Positions 34,938 to 42,860 of a stretch of DNA of 64,000 nt are shown here, piece by piece. The notes below the pieces were generated by a model. That model was not told the DNA's origin, did no database searches, and worked only from the letters and a program-made list of their open reading frames with translations. The DNA comes from Halobiforma lacisalsi AJ5 (GTDB taxonomy: Archaea > Halobacteriota > Halobacteria > Halobacteriales > Natrialbaceae). Within the stretch, counting starts at the first letter, position 1. Each line of letters starts with the position of its first letter. Location of the stretch: contig NZ_CP019285.1 in NCBI RefSeq assembly GCF_000226975.2, positions 1,364,001 through 1,428,000 on the forward strand, read 5' to 3'. A program made the translations under genes and the position numbers.

Positions 34938-34966
34938 GGGATGGGCTCCGGTGCGGAGCCCATCCC
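34938..34966. other. Perfect 13-bp hairpin upstream of the transposase start
   Basis: GGGATGGGCTCCG-GTG-CGGAGCCCATCCC, 13-bp stem with 3-nt loop, located in the 150-bp leader between the right IS end and the transposase start at 34914. It is inside the element. Such hairpins can block read-in transcription or translation and limit transposase synthesis. Confidence 0.8.
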
Positions 34967-35062
34967 TGAGAATCGTATCCGAGGTCTGCTGCCTGTTCAT
35001 ATCGCGTCCGTTGAACGCTTCCTACGAGAGAGTACCGAAATCAGCCCGGGCTAAACACATAC

Positions 35063-35070
35063 CGTCGCGC
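35063..35070. repeat. Right target-site duplication of the IS66 element
   Basis: CGTCGCGC, exact copy of bases 33450-33457. Confidence 0.9.
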
Positions 35071-35094
35071 GAAACGGTCGTTATACTGTGCACA

Positions 35095-35117
35095 ACCGAT
35101 ACCGATACCGATACCGT
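35095..35117. repeat. (ACCGAT)n tandem repeat
   Basis: Three exact ACCGAT units and a partial fourth, ending in ACCGTA, 33 bp outside the right end of the IS element, in a gap without genes. Confidence 0.75.
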
Positions 35118-35251
35118 AGAACCGATCGACCCCGTGCGACGACGGAGGAAAGGCTGGGGACCGCACGTCACGAGATATCACCGACTCGAGCCTCGAAAAC
35201 CACGCTCCAAAGCGTTGGGCGAGCACTGCGCCCGCGGTCCCCGTCCGGTAG

Positions 35252-36247
35252 CTACGCCAGGGGGGTCCGTTCGACGACCTGCCCCTCGTAATTCGGATAC
35301 TGCTCGACGATCTCCCCGTCGTCGACGTCGCCCTCCTCGATCATCTCCTCGAGCAGCCACCAGGCGACCTCGACGTGGTTCGATTTGACCGTGTAGAACT
35401 CCTCGGGGACGCCGAGTTCCTCGAAGCGCTCGGGATCGGCGTAGGTCTTCCCGTAGACGATGGTGCCGTCGTCGGTGACGTCGTCGAACTCCCGGCGGAC
35501 GTTACGGGCCATTCGTTTGAGCCGACGGCGGTGCTGGGCGGCGTCCTTGAAGACGGAGGTACAGAAGTAGACTTTCTCGTGGTCGCCCATCACCTCGAGG
35601 ATCTCGTCGCGGGAGCCATCGACCGCGCTCATGTGGTCCTCCTTCAGTTCGTACCCCTGCTTTTGCATCCGCCGGTAGTTGCCCTGGGACATCTCGAACT
35701 CGTTGACGTTACAGAAGTCGGCGGCGCCTTCGTCTAAGAACTCGAGGAACTCCTCCTCGGCGCGGATGCCGGGGATCTCGAACGCGGGGGTCAGTCCTTC
35801 TTCACGGGCGATATAGAGGATGTCTTCCCACTCTGTGCCGTGGAGGTCACCCCACTGTTCGTACGGCGGGTGGAACCGAATCTCGTCGAGGCCGGCTTCC
35901 GAGAGGCGGCGCATGTTCTCGCGGCCGCCGGTGATGCCGGTGTAGAGGTGGGTGTGGTGGTCCTCGCCGAACTCGTCTTTGACGAGCTCGAGGTAGTGGC
36001 AGGTTCGTTCGAGCGCTTCCTGGGGTTCCCCGCCCGTGATCGACGTCCCGAGGGCGTCCATCCGATGGGCCTCCTCGAGGACGTCCTCGTCGCTTTCGAC
36101 GCGGCGCTCGTTGGCGTAGACGTCGGTGACGTTCTTGCGGTTCTCACCGAGCGGGCAGTAAAAGCAGTCGCGCTGATCGCAGTAACCGTAGACGAACAGG
36201 ACCATCTTGCCGCCCTTGGCGCACTGCTCACACCCCTTCGAAATCAT
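35252..36247 (-). CDS. Radical SAM protein with non-canonical CX4CX2C cluster motif
   Basis: 331 aa, start ATG 36247 (MISKGCEQCAKGGKMVLFVYG). The Fe-S binding loop is CDQRDCFYC: Cys, four residues, Cys, two residues, Cys, versus the usual CX3CX2C. An extra N-terminal CEQC pair precedes it. Other family features are SITGGEPQEAL (the GGE motif), YTGITGG, the PPYEQW segment, and a hydrophobic barrel. Radical SAM enzymes use the [4Fe-4S] cluster to cleave SAM. The substrate is not recognisable. No peptide precursor or partner enzyme is adjacent. A homologous protein is probably widespread in Halobacteria and methanogens, where the loop is CX3CX2C. Confidence 0.85.
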   Translation of the reverse strand: MISKGCEQCAKGGKMVLFVYGYCDQRDCFYCPLGENRKNVTDVYANERRVESDEDVLEEAHRMDALGTSITGGEPQEALERTCHYLELVKDEFGEDHHTHLYTGITGGRENMRRLSEAGLDEIRFHPPYEQWGDLHGTEWEDILYIAREEGLTPAFEIPGIRAEEEFLEFLDEGAADFCNVNEFEMSQGNYRRMQKQGYELKEDHMSAVDGSRDEILEVMGDHEKVYFCTSVFKDAAQHRRRLKRMARNVRREFDDVTDDGTIVYGKTYADPERFEELGVPEEFYTVKSNHVEVAWWLLEEMIEEGDVDDGEIVEQYPNYEGQVVERTPLA

Positions 36248-36440
36248 TCGACCGTTCCTACCCGTCCGAGCCTCAAAAGCCGTGCGAAACGGGGCCGACG
36301 AATGCGGGGTGGCTTCAGTTTGCCGTCGGCTTTCCTCGGAGCGAGGCGTCCGGGCGTCCGGAACCGCCGACCGCGACGACCGCTCGATAATTCCGTCGGT
36401 CCCAGAAAAGGGAAATACCACGCCGTCCAACGACGAATCG

Positions 36441-37697
36441 ATGCTGCTGGTCCTCTGTGTCGATCTCGACGACGACCTCGGTCGCAAGACCGGCTTCTCC
36501 ACGCCGGTCATCGGCCGGGAACCCGTCGAAGAGGCGGCGATCGCCCTCGCGACTGCGGACCCGGAGGACTCCGACGTCAACGTGATCTTCCAGGGGCTGC
36601 ACGTCTACGACGACCTCGCCGAACGCGACGAGAGCGTCGAGGTCGCGGTCGTCACGGGCAACGACGACAGCGACGTCGCCGCCAATCGCGAAGTCGGCGA
36701 GGAGGTCGACACCGTCCTCGCGAGCCTCTCGACCGCGGAGGACGTCACCGCACTGGTGATCACCGACGGCGCCCAGGACGAGTCGGTCATCCCCATCATC
36801 CGCTCGCGGGTGCCGATCGACGGCGTCCGCCGGGTCGTCGTCCGCCAGGCCCAGAACCTCGAGTCGATGTACTACACCTTCAAGCAGGTGCTGGACGACC
36901 CCGAGACCCGCGGCACGGTACTCATTCCGCTCGGCATCCTCCTGTTGATCTACCCGCTCGCGCTGGTCGGCAGCGCCCTCGAGATGCCGGGGTTCGTCCT
37001 CGGAACGACCTCGGCGCTCCTGGGGCTGTACCTCATCTCCAGGGGACTGGGACTGGGGGACCGCATCGACGCGGCCGCCGAGCACGCCCGCCGCTCCCTC
37101 TATGCGGGCCGAACGACGCTGCTCGCGTACGTCGTGGCTACGACGCTGTTCGTCCTCGGCGGGGTCAGCGGAATGGACGAACTCGAGGCGGTCCAGGAGT
37201 CGACGCCGGGGGAGGTCGGCGTTCCGGTCATGCTTGCGGCGCTGGTCTACGGCTCGATCCAGTGGCTCGCCGCGGCGGGCGTCACCACGAGCCTCGGCCA
37301 GATCACCGACGAGTACATCGCCGGCGACCTCGAGTGGCGGTACCTCAACGCGCCGTTCTACGTCGTCTCGATCGCCATCGTGTTGCACGCTGTCAGCGCC
37401 TACTTCCTCGGCCGGGTCGGCGTCAGCTACCTGGCGACGGCCCTGACGGCGGGGACGCTGCTCGGCATCGCCAGCACCCTGGCCTTCGCGGTAGCGGAAT
37501 CGCGCTTTTCGGAGACGGACCGGGGTCCGGGTTCGGGTCCTGACGCTCGAGACCGCAGTGGCGGACGGAGTCGGGGTCGGGGTCGAGATCGAGGTCGGGG
37601 TCGGGGTCGGGATCGGCAGGAGCGCGATCCGGACCGTGACCACGATGCGGATTCCGACGCCGAGAGCCGGCCGGCCGCGGAAGGCGCGCGCTCGTAG
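36441..37697 (+). CDS. DUF373-family membrane protein with Arg-Gly tail
   Basis: 418 aa, start ATG 36441 (MLLVLCVDLDDDLGRKTGFST). N-terminal soluble domain about 1-155 with the conserved VDLDDDLG and HVYDDLAERDE, then about six membrane helices (RGTVLIPLGILLLIYPLALVG, PVMLAALVYGSIQWLAAAGV and others), then a C-terminal region from about residue 365 rich in Arg, Gly, Asp. The tail (SRGRGRDRGRGRGRDRQ) is encoded by eight GTCGGG-type hexamers at 37570-37617. DUF373 is an archaeal family of unknown function. A basic RG tail is unusual in an acidic haloarchaeal proteome. Confidence 0.82.
   Translation: MLLVLCVDLDDDLGRKTGFSTPVIGREPVEEAAIALATADPEDSDVNVIFQGLHVYDDLAERDESVEVAVVTGNDDSDVAANREVGEEVDTVLASLSTAEDVTALVITDGAQDESVIPIIRSRVPIDGVRRVVVRQAQNLESMYYTFKQVLDDPETRGTVLIPLGILLLIYPLALVGSALEMPGFVLGTTSALLGLYLISRGLGLGDRIDAAAEHARRSLYAGRTTLLAYVVATTLFVLGGVSGMDELEAVQESTPGEVGVPVMLAALVYGSIQWLAAAGVTTSLGQITDEYIAGDLEWRYLNAPFYVVSIAIVLHAVSAYFLGRVGVSYLATALTAGTLLGIASTLAFAVAESRFSETDRGPGSGPDARDRSGGRSRGRGRDRGRGRGRDRQERDPDRDHDADSDAESRPAAEGARS
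37570..37617 (+). repeat. Hexanucleotide tandem repeat encoding an Arg-Gly/Arg-Asp tail
   Basis: Eight tandem 6-mers based on GTCGGG, with the variants GTCGAG, ATCGAG and ATCGGC. Translated in the DUF373 frame as repeated Gly-Arg and Asp-Arg pairs. Confidence 0.85.
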
Positions 37698-37726
37698 CCA
37701 CCGCCGGGATTCGTGGGCCCCGTGTC

Positions 37727-38569
37727 CTACCGCTCTCGCTCCACGACGAACTCGGCCAGTTCGAGGAGGTACTCCTTCGCCTCCGGATCGACGACATCGA
37801 CACGCTCCAGGGCGTCGATCGCTCGATCCGCCTCCGTCCGGGCGCGCGCGTTCGCTTCTTCGGGCGTGAGATCGGTCACCTGGACGACGGAGGGCCGCTC
37901 GAGGGCGGCGTCGTGGCCCGTCGGCTTCCCCAGTTCGTCGGGGTCGGCGACGGCGTCGAGCACGTCGTCCCGGATCTGGAAGGCGACGCCGACGCGCTCG
38001 GCGTATTCGCCGAGGGCCTCGACGGTGAACGGGTCGGAGTCGGCGGCGATCGCACCCAGTTCGGCGGCGGCCCGGAAGAGCGCGCCCGTTTTCCGGCGTG
38101 CGAGAGTCATGTACTCTTCCTCGTTTCCGGGTTTGGCCGACAGTTCCGTCGCCTCGCCGATGCCCAGTTCCACCATCGCCTCCGCGACGACCTGCGTCGC
38201 GCGCGGATCGGTCGAGAAGAGCGCGAACGCTTCACCGAGGAGTCCGTCGCTCGTGATGATCGCCGGCCCGTGGCCGAACTCGGCCCACGCGCTGGCGGTG
38301 CCTCGACGGAGCTCGGAGCGGTCGATGATGTCGTCGATCACCAGCGAGGCGTTGTGGACGAGTTCGATGCCGACGCCGAACTCGACGGCCTCCTCCGCGG
38401 TGCCGCCGACCGTCTCGCAGGCAAGCAGAGTGATCATCGGTCGAACACGCTTTCCGCCGGAGAGCGTCACGTGGCGAACTTCCTCGTTGAGCGTCTCGGG
38501 CTCGAGTCCGTCAACGACGTCGGTGAGGCGCTCTTCGATCAGCGCCCGACGGCGCTCGAGAAGTTCCAT
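37727..38569 (-). CDS. idsA: Geranylgeranyl/farnesyl diphosphate synthase
   Basis: 280 aa short-chain trans-prenyl transferase giving C20 (and C15) chains for archaeal ether lipids and quinone tails. Start ATG 38569 (MELLERRRALIEERLTDVV). First Asp-rich motif DDIID in VIDDIIDRSELRRG, second DDVLD in QIRDDVLDAV, plus GGKRVRP at residues about 38-44 for substrate binding. The residues before the first motif are small, consistent with C20 chain length. The gene and its 50-bp upstream region have a degenerate copy at 42597-42655, on the other side of the transducer operon. Confidence 0.93.
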   Translation of the reverse strand: MELLERRRALIEERLTDVVDGLEPETLNEEVRHVTLSGGKRVRPMITLLACETVGGTAEEAVEFGVGIELVHNASLVIDDIIDRSELRRGTASAWAEFGHGPAIITSDGLLGEAFALFSTDPRATQVVAEAMVELGIGEATELSAKPGNEEEYMTLARRKTGALFRAAAELGAIAADSDPFTVEALGEYAERVGVAFQIRDDVLDAVADPDELGKPTGHDAALERPSVVQVTDLTPEEANARARTEADRAIDALERVDVVDPEAKEYLLELAEFVVERER

Positions 38570-38622
38570 TACCCGCGCTTAGGACGGGGGTGAAAAATAC
38601 GTGACGGTTCGGAAAGGTCCGA
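38563..38622. repeat. Copy 1 of a duplicated idsA promoter/start segment
   Basis: 60 bp that include the idsA start codon (CAT at 38567-38569) and the following upstream region with a TATA-like GTATTTTTC on the minus strand. By eye 51 of 60 positions match copy 2 at 42597-42655, with one single-base gap. Both copies are in the same orientation. Confidence 0.85.
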
Positions 38623-38731
38623 ATTCCTTCGTTTCGTCCGTGTCACTACCGACAGAGTCCTCGGGTCGTTCTCTATTATATCACTGTTCAGCCAACATTC
38701 TTATCCCATTTTTGTCATCGTTGTCTGTCGG

Positions 38732-41092
38732 TTAGTCGTCCGCGTCTTCTCCGAGACCCGGCTCGATAACACTGGGTCGGTCGCCGTCGTCTCCCGTCCC
38801 GCGATCGTCCGCCCCTCTTCCGAGTTCGAAGTGGTCGAGCGTTTCACTCAGTTGCGACGCTTGATCGGCAAGCGAACTGGCACTTTCCGAGACCTCCGAG
38901 AGCGCGGACGTCTGTTCCTCGGCTGCGGCGGCGACGCTCTGTGACTCTTCGGCGGTCGATTCGGCGATTTCCGTCGCCGAGGAGATCATTGCAAGGATCT
39001 CCTGTGTCGAAGCGGCCTGCTGTTGGGTGGCGGCGGAAATCTCCTGGACGCCATCGTTGGTGTTTTCGGCGCGATCGGCGATTTCGTCCAGTGCAGTGGC
39101 TGCGTCCTCGACCGAATCGACGTGTTCGGAGATGCGAGTTGCCGTTCGCTCGACGTCCGCGACGGTTTCCGACGTCCGATCGTTGATGCGGTCCAGCCGA
39201 TCCTCGATGTCTTCGGCAGTCGATCTGGTGTCCTCTGCCAACTCTTTGACCTGGGTTGCAACGACATCGAAGCCGGCACCGTCAGCGGTGTCACCGCGTG
39301 CTGCCTCGATGTTCGCGTTCAACGCGAGCATGTTCGTCTCACGAGCGATATCCGTAATCAACTCGACCAGTTCGTCGACCTGTGCCATCTTCGTCTCGAG
39401 GTCCCGAATTGCCTCGACCGCCTCCTCGGATTCGGCTTCGATCTCGTGCATGCCGTCGATCGCCTCTTTGGCGGCTTCCCGACCGTTACGGCCCGTTTCA
39501 GCCATTTGAGAGGCCATCTCGGCGACCTCGCTCGAGGAGGCAGCGATCTCCTCGGTCGTCGTCGACAGGTTCTCCATCTCTCGGTCGACCGTCTGCAGGG
39601 ACTCGTTCTGGTTTTCGGCCCCGTCGGAAATCTCCTGGATCGATTCGGAAACCTGCTGAGACGCCGCTTGCACTTCCTGTGTACTCGCAGTCACCTGTTC
39701 ACTGGCTGCTGCAACCTCGTCCGCGAACGCTCTGACGTCCGCCGTCGTCTCCTCGAGTCGTCCGACCATCTCGTTGAACGCGACCGCGATGTCGGTCATC
39801 GCATCGCTCTCGCTTTCGGGATCGAGTCGCCGGGTGAGGTCACCGTCAGCACAGGCAGCCATCGTCGTACTGAATTCCTCGGCTTTTCGCTCCAGATGAC
39901 GCGTCATCCGCTCGATCTCCTCGCGTTCCTCCTCGGCCTCGCGTTCGGCCGCTTCCGCCTCACGCTGTGCCTCGGTCGCCTCTTCGCGCTTCTGTTCGGC
40001 CTCTTCCCGGGCCGCCTCGGCTTCCTCGATTTGCTCGCGAAGCGACGTTCGCATCGCATCGAAGCCGTCGAACAACTGTCCGATCTCGTCGGTTCGGGTC
40101 GTCTCGAGATCGACCTCGAGGTCGCCAGCCTCCATCGATGCTGCCCGGTCACGGAGGGTCGTTACCGGCCCGACGGTCTGTCGGCCGAGAACGACCCCGA
40201 TCAGACTCAGGACACCCAGGTTCAGGGCGAGCATGAGCAGGATGTTGTTTCCGACGCTGGCTGCGACGCCGTACGCTTCCTCGGTCGGGACGCTCGAGAC
40301 GGCGATCCACTGGGTGTCACTCACCGGGACGTACGAGTGGACTCGCTGTTCGTCGGTCACCAACTGTGATCGACCACCGAGAGCCGCCTCGAGGGCCTCT
40401 TCGTCGGCATCGACTGCGGCGTGGTCGGCCTGGAACACGTCGTTGCCCTCCGCATCGAGGATGAGCGTCGACTGTGCTGTGTCGTCTTCCTGTAACTGTT
40501 CGATCTGGTACTCGAGCGTACCGATCACGACGACGACCCGGTCGTCGCGGTCCTGGACTGGGCTGGCAAACGCCATCACCTGGTCTTCCAGGGTGGGTGA
40601 TTCGTACGCCTCCGGCGTGTGCCAGACCTCCTCGTCCAGCATGAACTCCGAGTCGAAGTCGTGATCGCTCCATGGCTCCTCGAGATCCGCGAGCGGCCTG
40701 TCGCGGTAGGCGGCGGTCGTGCTAGTGACGATTTCGTCCGATTCGGTGTCGAGGTAGTGGATCGCGCGGACGTTGACGCCCATTCGGGCCTGTTCTTCGA
40801 CGAGGTGGGCCTGTACCTCCTGTGGGTTGCCCTCCTGGAGGACGGGCGAGGCCGAGGCGGTACGGGTTTGGACGGAGAGTGACTCCATCCAGGAACTGAT
40901 TTCGTCGGCCTGCATTTCGGCGGTCGTTTTCAACTGCGTGTTGGCGTCGTCCTGGACGGTGTTGTCGACGTAGACGTAGCTGCCAGCGCCGACGACGCTC
41001 ATGACGAGGACGACGACAAGTATAGCGAGCACGAACTTGGCGAGATAACTGCGCCTGATGAACGACGGGACGAGTGTTGTTGCGAGTGACAT
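38732..41092 (-). CDS. Methyl-accepting chemotaxis transducer (Htr type)
   Basis: 786 aa. Membrane helix 1 about residues 17-41, external sensing domain about 42-280 (Cache-like), helix 2 about 282-303, HAMP about 304-355, an EEA-rich coiled coil 352-400, a second HAMP-like segment about 400-450, then the signalling domain. The conserved tip is ITDIARETNMLALNANIEAARG (about residues 579-600), which binds CheA and CheW, plus adaptation helices rich in Glu/Gln pairs. The gene sits 9 bp downstream of a substrate-binding lipoprotein gene, matching the BasB-BasT and CosB-CosT arrangement of Halobacterium, in which the binding protein presents the ligand to the transducer. Start ATG 41092. No che genes are nearby. 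Confidence 0.9.
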   Translation of the reverse strand: MSLATTLVPSFIRRSYLAKFVLAILVVVLVMSVVGAGSYVYVDNTVQDDANTQLKTTAEMQADEISSWMESLSVQTRTASASPVLQEGNPQEVQAHLVEEQARMGVNVRAIHYLDTESDEIVTSTTAAYRDRPLADLEEPWSDHDFDSEFMLDEEVWHTPEAYESPTLEDQVMAFASPVQDRDDRVVVVIGTLEYQIEQLQEDDTAQSTLILDAEGNDVFQADHAAVDADEEALEAALGGRSQLVTDEQRVHSYVPVSDTQWIAVSSVPTEEAYGVAASVGNNILLMLALNLGVLSLIGVVLGRQTVGPVTTLRDRAASMEAGDLEVDLETTRTDEIGQLFDGFDAMRTSLREQIEEAEAAREEAEQKREEATEAQREAEAAEREAEEEREEIERMTRHLERKAEEFSTTMAACADGDLTRRLDPESESDAMTDIAVAFNEMVGRLEETTADVRAFADEVAAASEQVTASTQEVQAASQQVSESIQEISDGAENQNESLQTVDREMENLSTTTEEIAASSSEVAEMASQMAETGRNGREAAKEAIDGMHEIEAESEEAVEAIRDLETKMAQVDELVELITDIARETNMLALNANIEAARGDTADGAGFDVVATQVKELAEDTRSTAEDIEDRLDRINDRTSETVADVERTATRISEHVDSVEDAATALDEIADRAENTNDGVQEISAATQQQAASTQEILAMISSATEIAESTAEESQSVAAAAEEQTSALSEVSESASSLADQASQLSETLDHFELGRGADDRGTGDDGDRPSVIEPGLGEDADD

Positions 41093-41101
41093 GGTGTTAG
41101 G

Positions 41102-42379
41102 TTAGTATGGATCGAGACGGTCGATTTCCGTGATACCGGTGTCGGCAGTGCTGTCGAACTCCCAGTACTCGAAGGTCGTGTCGGTTGGGTCGCCGTTGTC
41201 GTCGAAGCCGGTTTCGTTGGCCGCGCCGCGGTATTCGACGGCGGAGCCCTGTGCGGCGAGTCTGATCCCGTCGGCGATCGTCTCAGGGGTGATCTCTTCG
41301 CCGCCTGGGCTCGTGACGGTGTGGATGGCGTTCTGGATCGCCTGGCCGTCGTTTTGGCCGGCATATGCGTTTGCGAGCAAGAGCACGGCGGTCGCGTCGT
41401 AAGCGTAGAATTCGAAGAGATCGGGGTCGCCGGTGTGGGCGTCGGCGTACAGATCGGTGAAGGTGTCGATGCCGGGACCGTCGATGAGTGGTGCGATTCC
41501 CCTGATCCCATCGAGCGGGTAGTCGACCCGTTCGTGAAGGTCACCCAGGCGGATGGCGTCGGTACACAACAGGTCGAAGGTGCTGTCGGGGTCGAGATCG
41601 GTAAACAGCGTCCGGGCCATTTCGGGGTAGATCGCCGGGATCACCAGGTCCGGATCCGATTCAGTGAGTCGGTCGATAGCGCTGTCGTAGGAGTCTGCGG
41701 TGACGTCGACGGGGACGTGATCGGTGATCGTCCCGTCGTGAGTGGTTTCGAACGCGCGCTCGAAGGCCTGGCTGAGTTGCCAGCCGTAGTCGTTGTTGAC
41801 GTACAGCGTCGCAGCGGTATCGACGCCCCGGTCGGTCGCAGCAACGTCGGCCATGACTGTTCCTTGAACGGCATCGGAGAGTGCCGTTCGAAAGACGAAC
41901 CCCCCGTCGTTGAGCGTGGTGAGAGTCGGGGTCGTCGCCGCAGGCGAACAGGCGGTAATCTGGTACGGAATGAGCACCTGCTGGGTCGCCTGCAGGACGA
42001 TATCGGAGTCGAGCGGACCCGTCACCATCGGATACCCGTCGTCGACGAGCGATGCCGCCGCCTGTGCAGCGGTCACCGGATCGCTTTCGGTATCCGCTTC
42101 GGTGTACTCGATTTCGATCTCGAGATCGGGATCGTCGCGGACCTGCTGGATAGGGAGGGTCGCGGCGGCGAGGATGTCTTCGCCGACGGCACTGCGTGGA
42201 CCGCTAAGCGGGAGCAAGATACCGAGTTTGATCGTCCGATCGGTGCTACGAGTTCCGACGCCAGAACCGGTCGTCCCGGAATCGGTGCCGGGAAGCGTGC
42301 CGGTACAACCTGCGAGGCCGGCGAGGGAACCACCGGCGAGCCCCGAAAGTAGTCGTCGTCTGTTCGGATTGCTGCCCAT
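41102..42379 (-). CDS. Substrate-binding lipoprotein for the adjacent transducer (branched-chain amino acid/amide type)
   Basis: 425 aa, start ATG 42379 (MGSNPNRRRLLSGLAGGSLAG) with RR motif and lipobox LAGC, indicating Tat export and lipid anchoring. The mature part has the type I periplasmic-binding fold of LivJ/amide-binding proteins: IKLGILLPLSGPRSAVGEDIL, AAATLPIQQVRDDPDLEIEIEYTEADTES, GPLDSDIVLQATQQV, TLYVNNDYGWQLSQAFE, and a C-terminal TIADGIRLAAQG. There is no ABC permease or ATPase gene nearby, so a chemotactic, not transport, role is inferred. It is the first gene of the pair; the transducer starts 9 bp after its stop codon. A specific ligand cannot be told. Confidence 0.85.
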   Translation of the reverse strand: MGSNPNRRRLLSGLAGGSLAGLAGCTGTLPGTDSGTTGSGVGTRSTDRTIKLGILLPLSGPRSAVGEDILAAATLPIQQVRDDPDLEIEIEYTEADTESDPVTAAQAAASLVDDGYPMVTGPLDSDIVLQATQQVLIPYQITACSPAATTPTLTTLNDGGFVFRTALSDAVQGTVMADVAATDRGVDTAATLYVNNDYGWQLSQAFERAFETTHDGTITDHVPVDVTADSYDSAIDRLTESDPDLVIPAIYPEMARTLFTDLDPDSTFDLLCTDAIRLGDLHERVDYPLDGIRGIAPLIDGPGIDTFTDLYADAHTGDPDLFEFYAYDATAVLLLANAYAGQNDGQAIQNAIHTVTSPGGEEITPETIADGIRLAAQGSAVEYRGAANETGFDDNGDPTDTTFEYWEFDSTADTGITEIDRLDPY

Positions 42380-42860
42380 ATTACTGGGGTAAATTTTGCT
42401 GCATGTAGTTCTGGTGGCCATTTTGGAGCTATCTGCCACTAATTGTGTGTATGTGTGAAGGGAACCATCAACTCAAATACTATTCCGGAGCCATTTTAGC
42501 TCTCTCCGGTGTGTTTGGATATAGCTACTTTTTGCTTGCTGGTAACTCTACAGTGGTGGTGCGTAGTCACGGCTGGCAGCCGAAGCCGTGACGACAGTTC
42601 CATTACCCGCGCTTCGGAGGGGACAAAAAGTACGCGACGGTTCGCAAAGTTCCGAGTTTTCGTGCCCTTCCGCTGGGGAACGCGGTTCCATTCTACCCTC
42701 CCTTCCCGTCCTGTCGCTGTCACGCTGTTTACTGCATCGACGGTTTCGCCGACGAACCGTTCGGTTCGCGTACGTTCCTGACGTCGCTCGCCTCGAGACG
42801 GTCGAACGCATCGAGTGCCGTCCCGAACGCTTCTTTCTACGGGGGGTCGTAACACAGATC
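42380..42860. other. Intergenic region with promoter, hairpin and duplicated idsA segment
   Basis: About 480 bases without genes. Holds the promoter of the binding-protein gene (near 42383-42400, AATTTACCCC on the minus strand), the hairpin GTCACGGCT-N9-AGCCGTGAC at 42566-42592, the second copy of the idsA start region (42597-42655), and the promoter of the cytochrome-molybdopterin gene at 42861. The small frames here are noise; the one reading MELSSRLRLP is the duplicated idsA start. Confidence 0.6.
42597..42655. repeat. Copy 2 of the duplicated idsA promoter/start segment
   Basis: 59 bp, about 85 percent identical by eye to 38563-38622. On the minus strand it contains an ATG followed by GAACTG, as in idsA (ATGGAACTT), but similarity ends there: no prenyl-synthase coding sequence follows. 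Confidence 0.85.

Larger units (their letters stand above)
33458..35062 (-). mobile_element. Complete IS66-family insertion sequence (1605 bp)
   Basis: Ends were found from 16-bp imperfect inverted repeats: left GTACGTGTTTACCCCG (33458-33473) and right, reverse-complemented, GTATGTGTTTAGCCCG (35047-35062), 14 of 16 identical. The flanks carry a perfect 8-bp duplication, CGTCGCGC, which fits IS66. It encodes one transposase and no separate accessory ORF, as is usual for haloarchaeal single-ORF IS66 relatives. Intact ends, duplication and reading frame indicate a recent, potentially active copy. It sits in a gap between a lipoprotein gene and a radical SAM gene and breaks no gene that I can see. 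Confidence 0.93.

Noticed and set aside
34291-35388. Plus-strand frame across the IS66 element
   Set aside because: Antisense of the transposase, running over the IS end; no similarity to a known accessory ORF.
42496-42855. Second idsA or another gene at MELSSRLRLP
   Set aside because: Only the start region is duplicated; no Asp-rich motifs follow and the frame soon becomes low quality.
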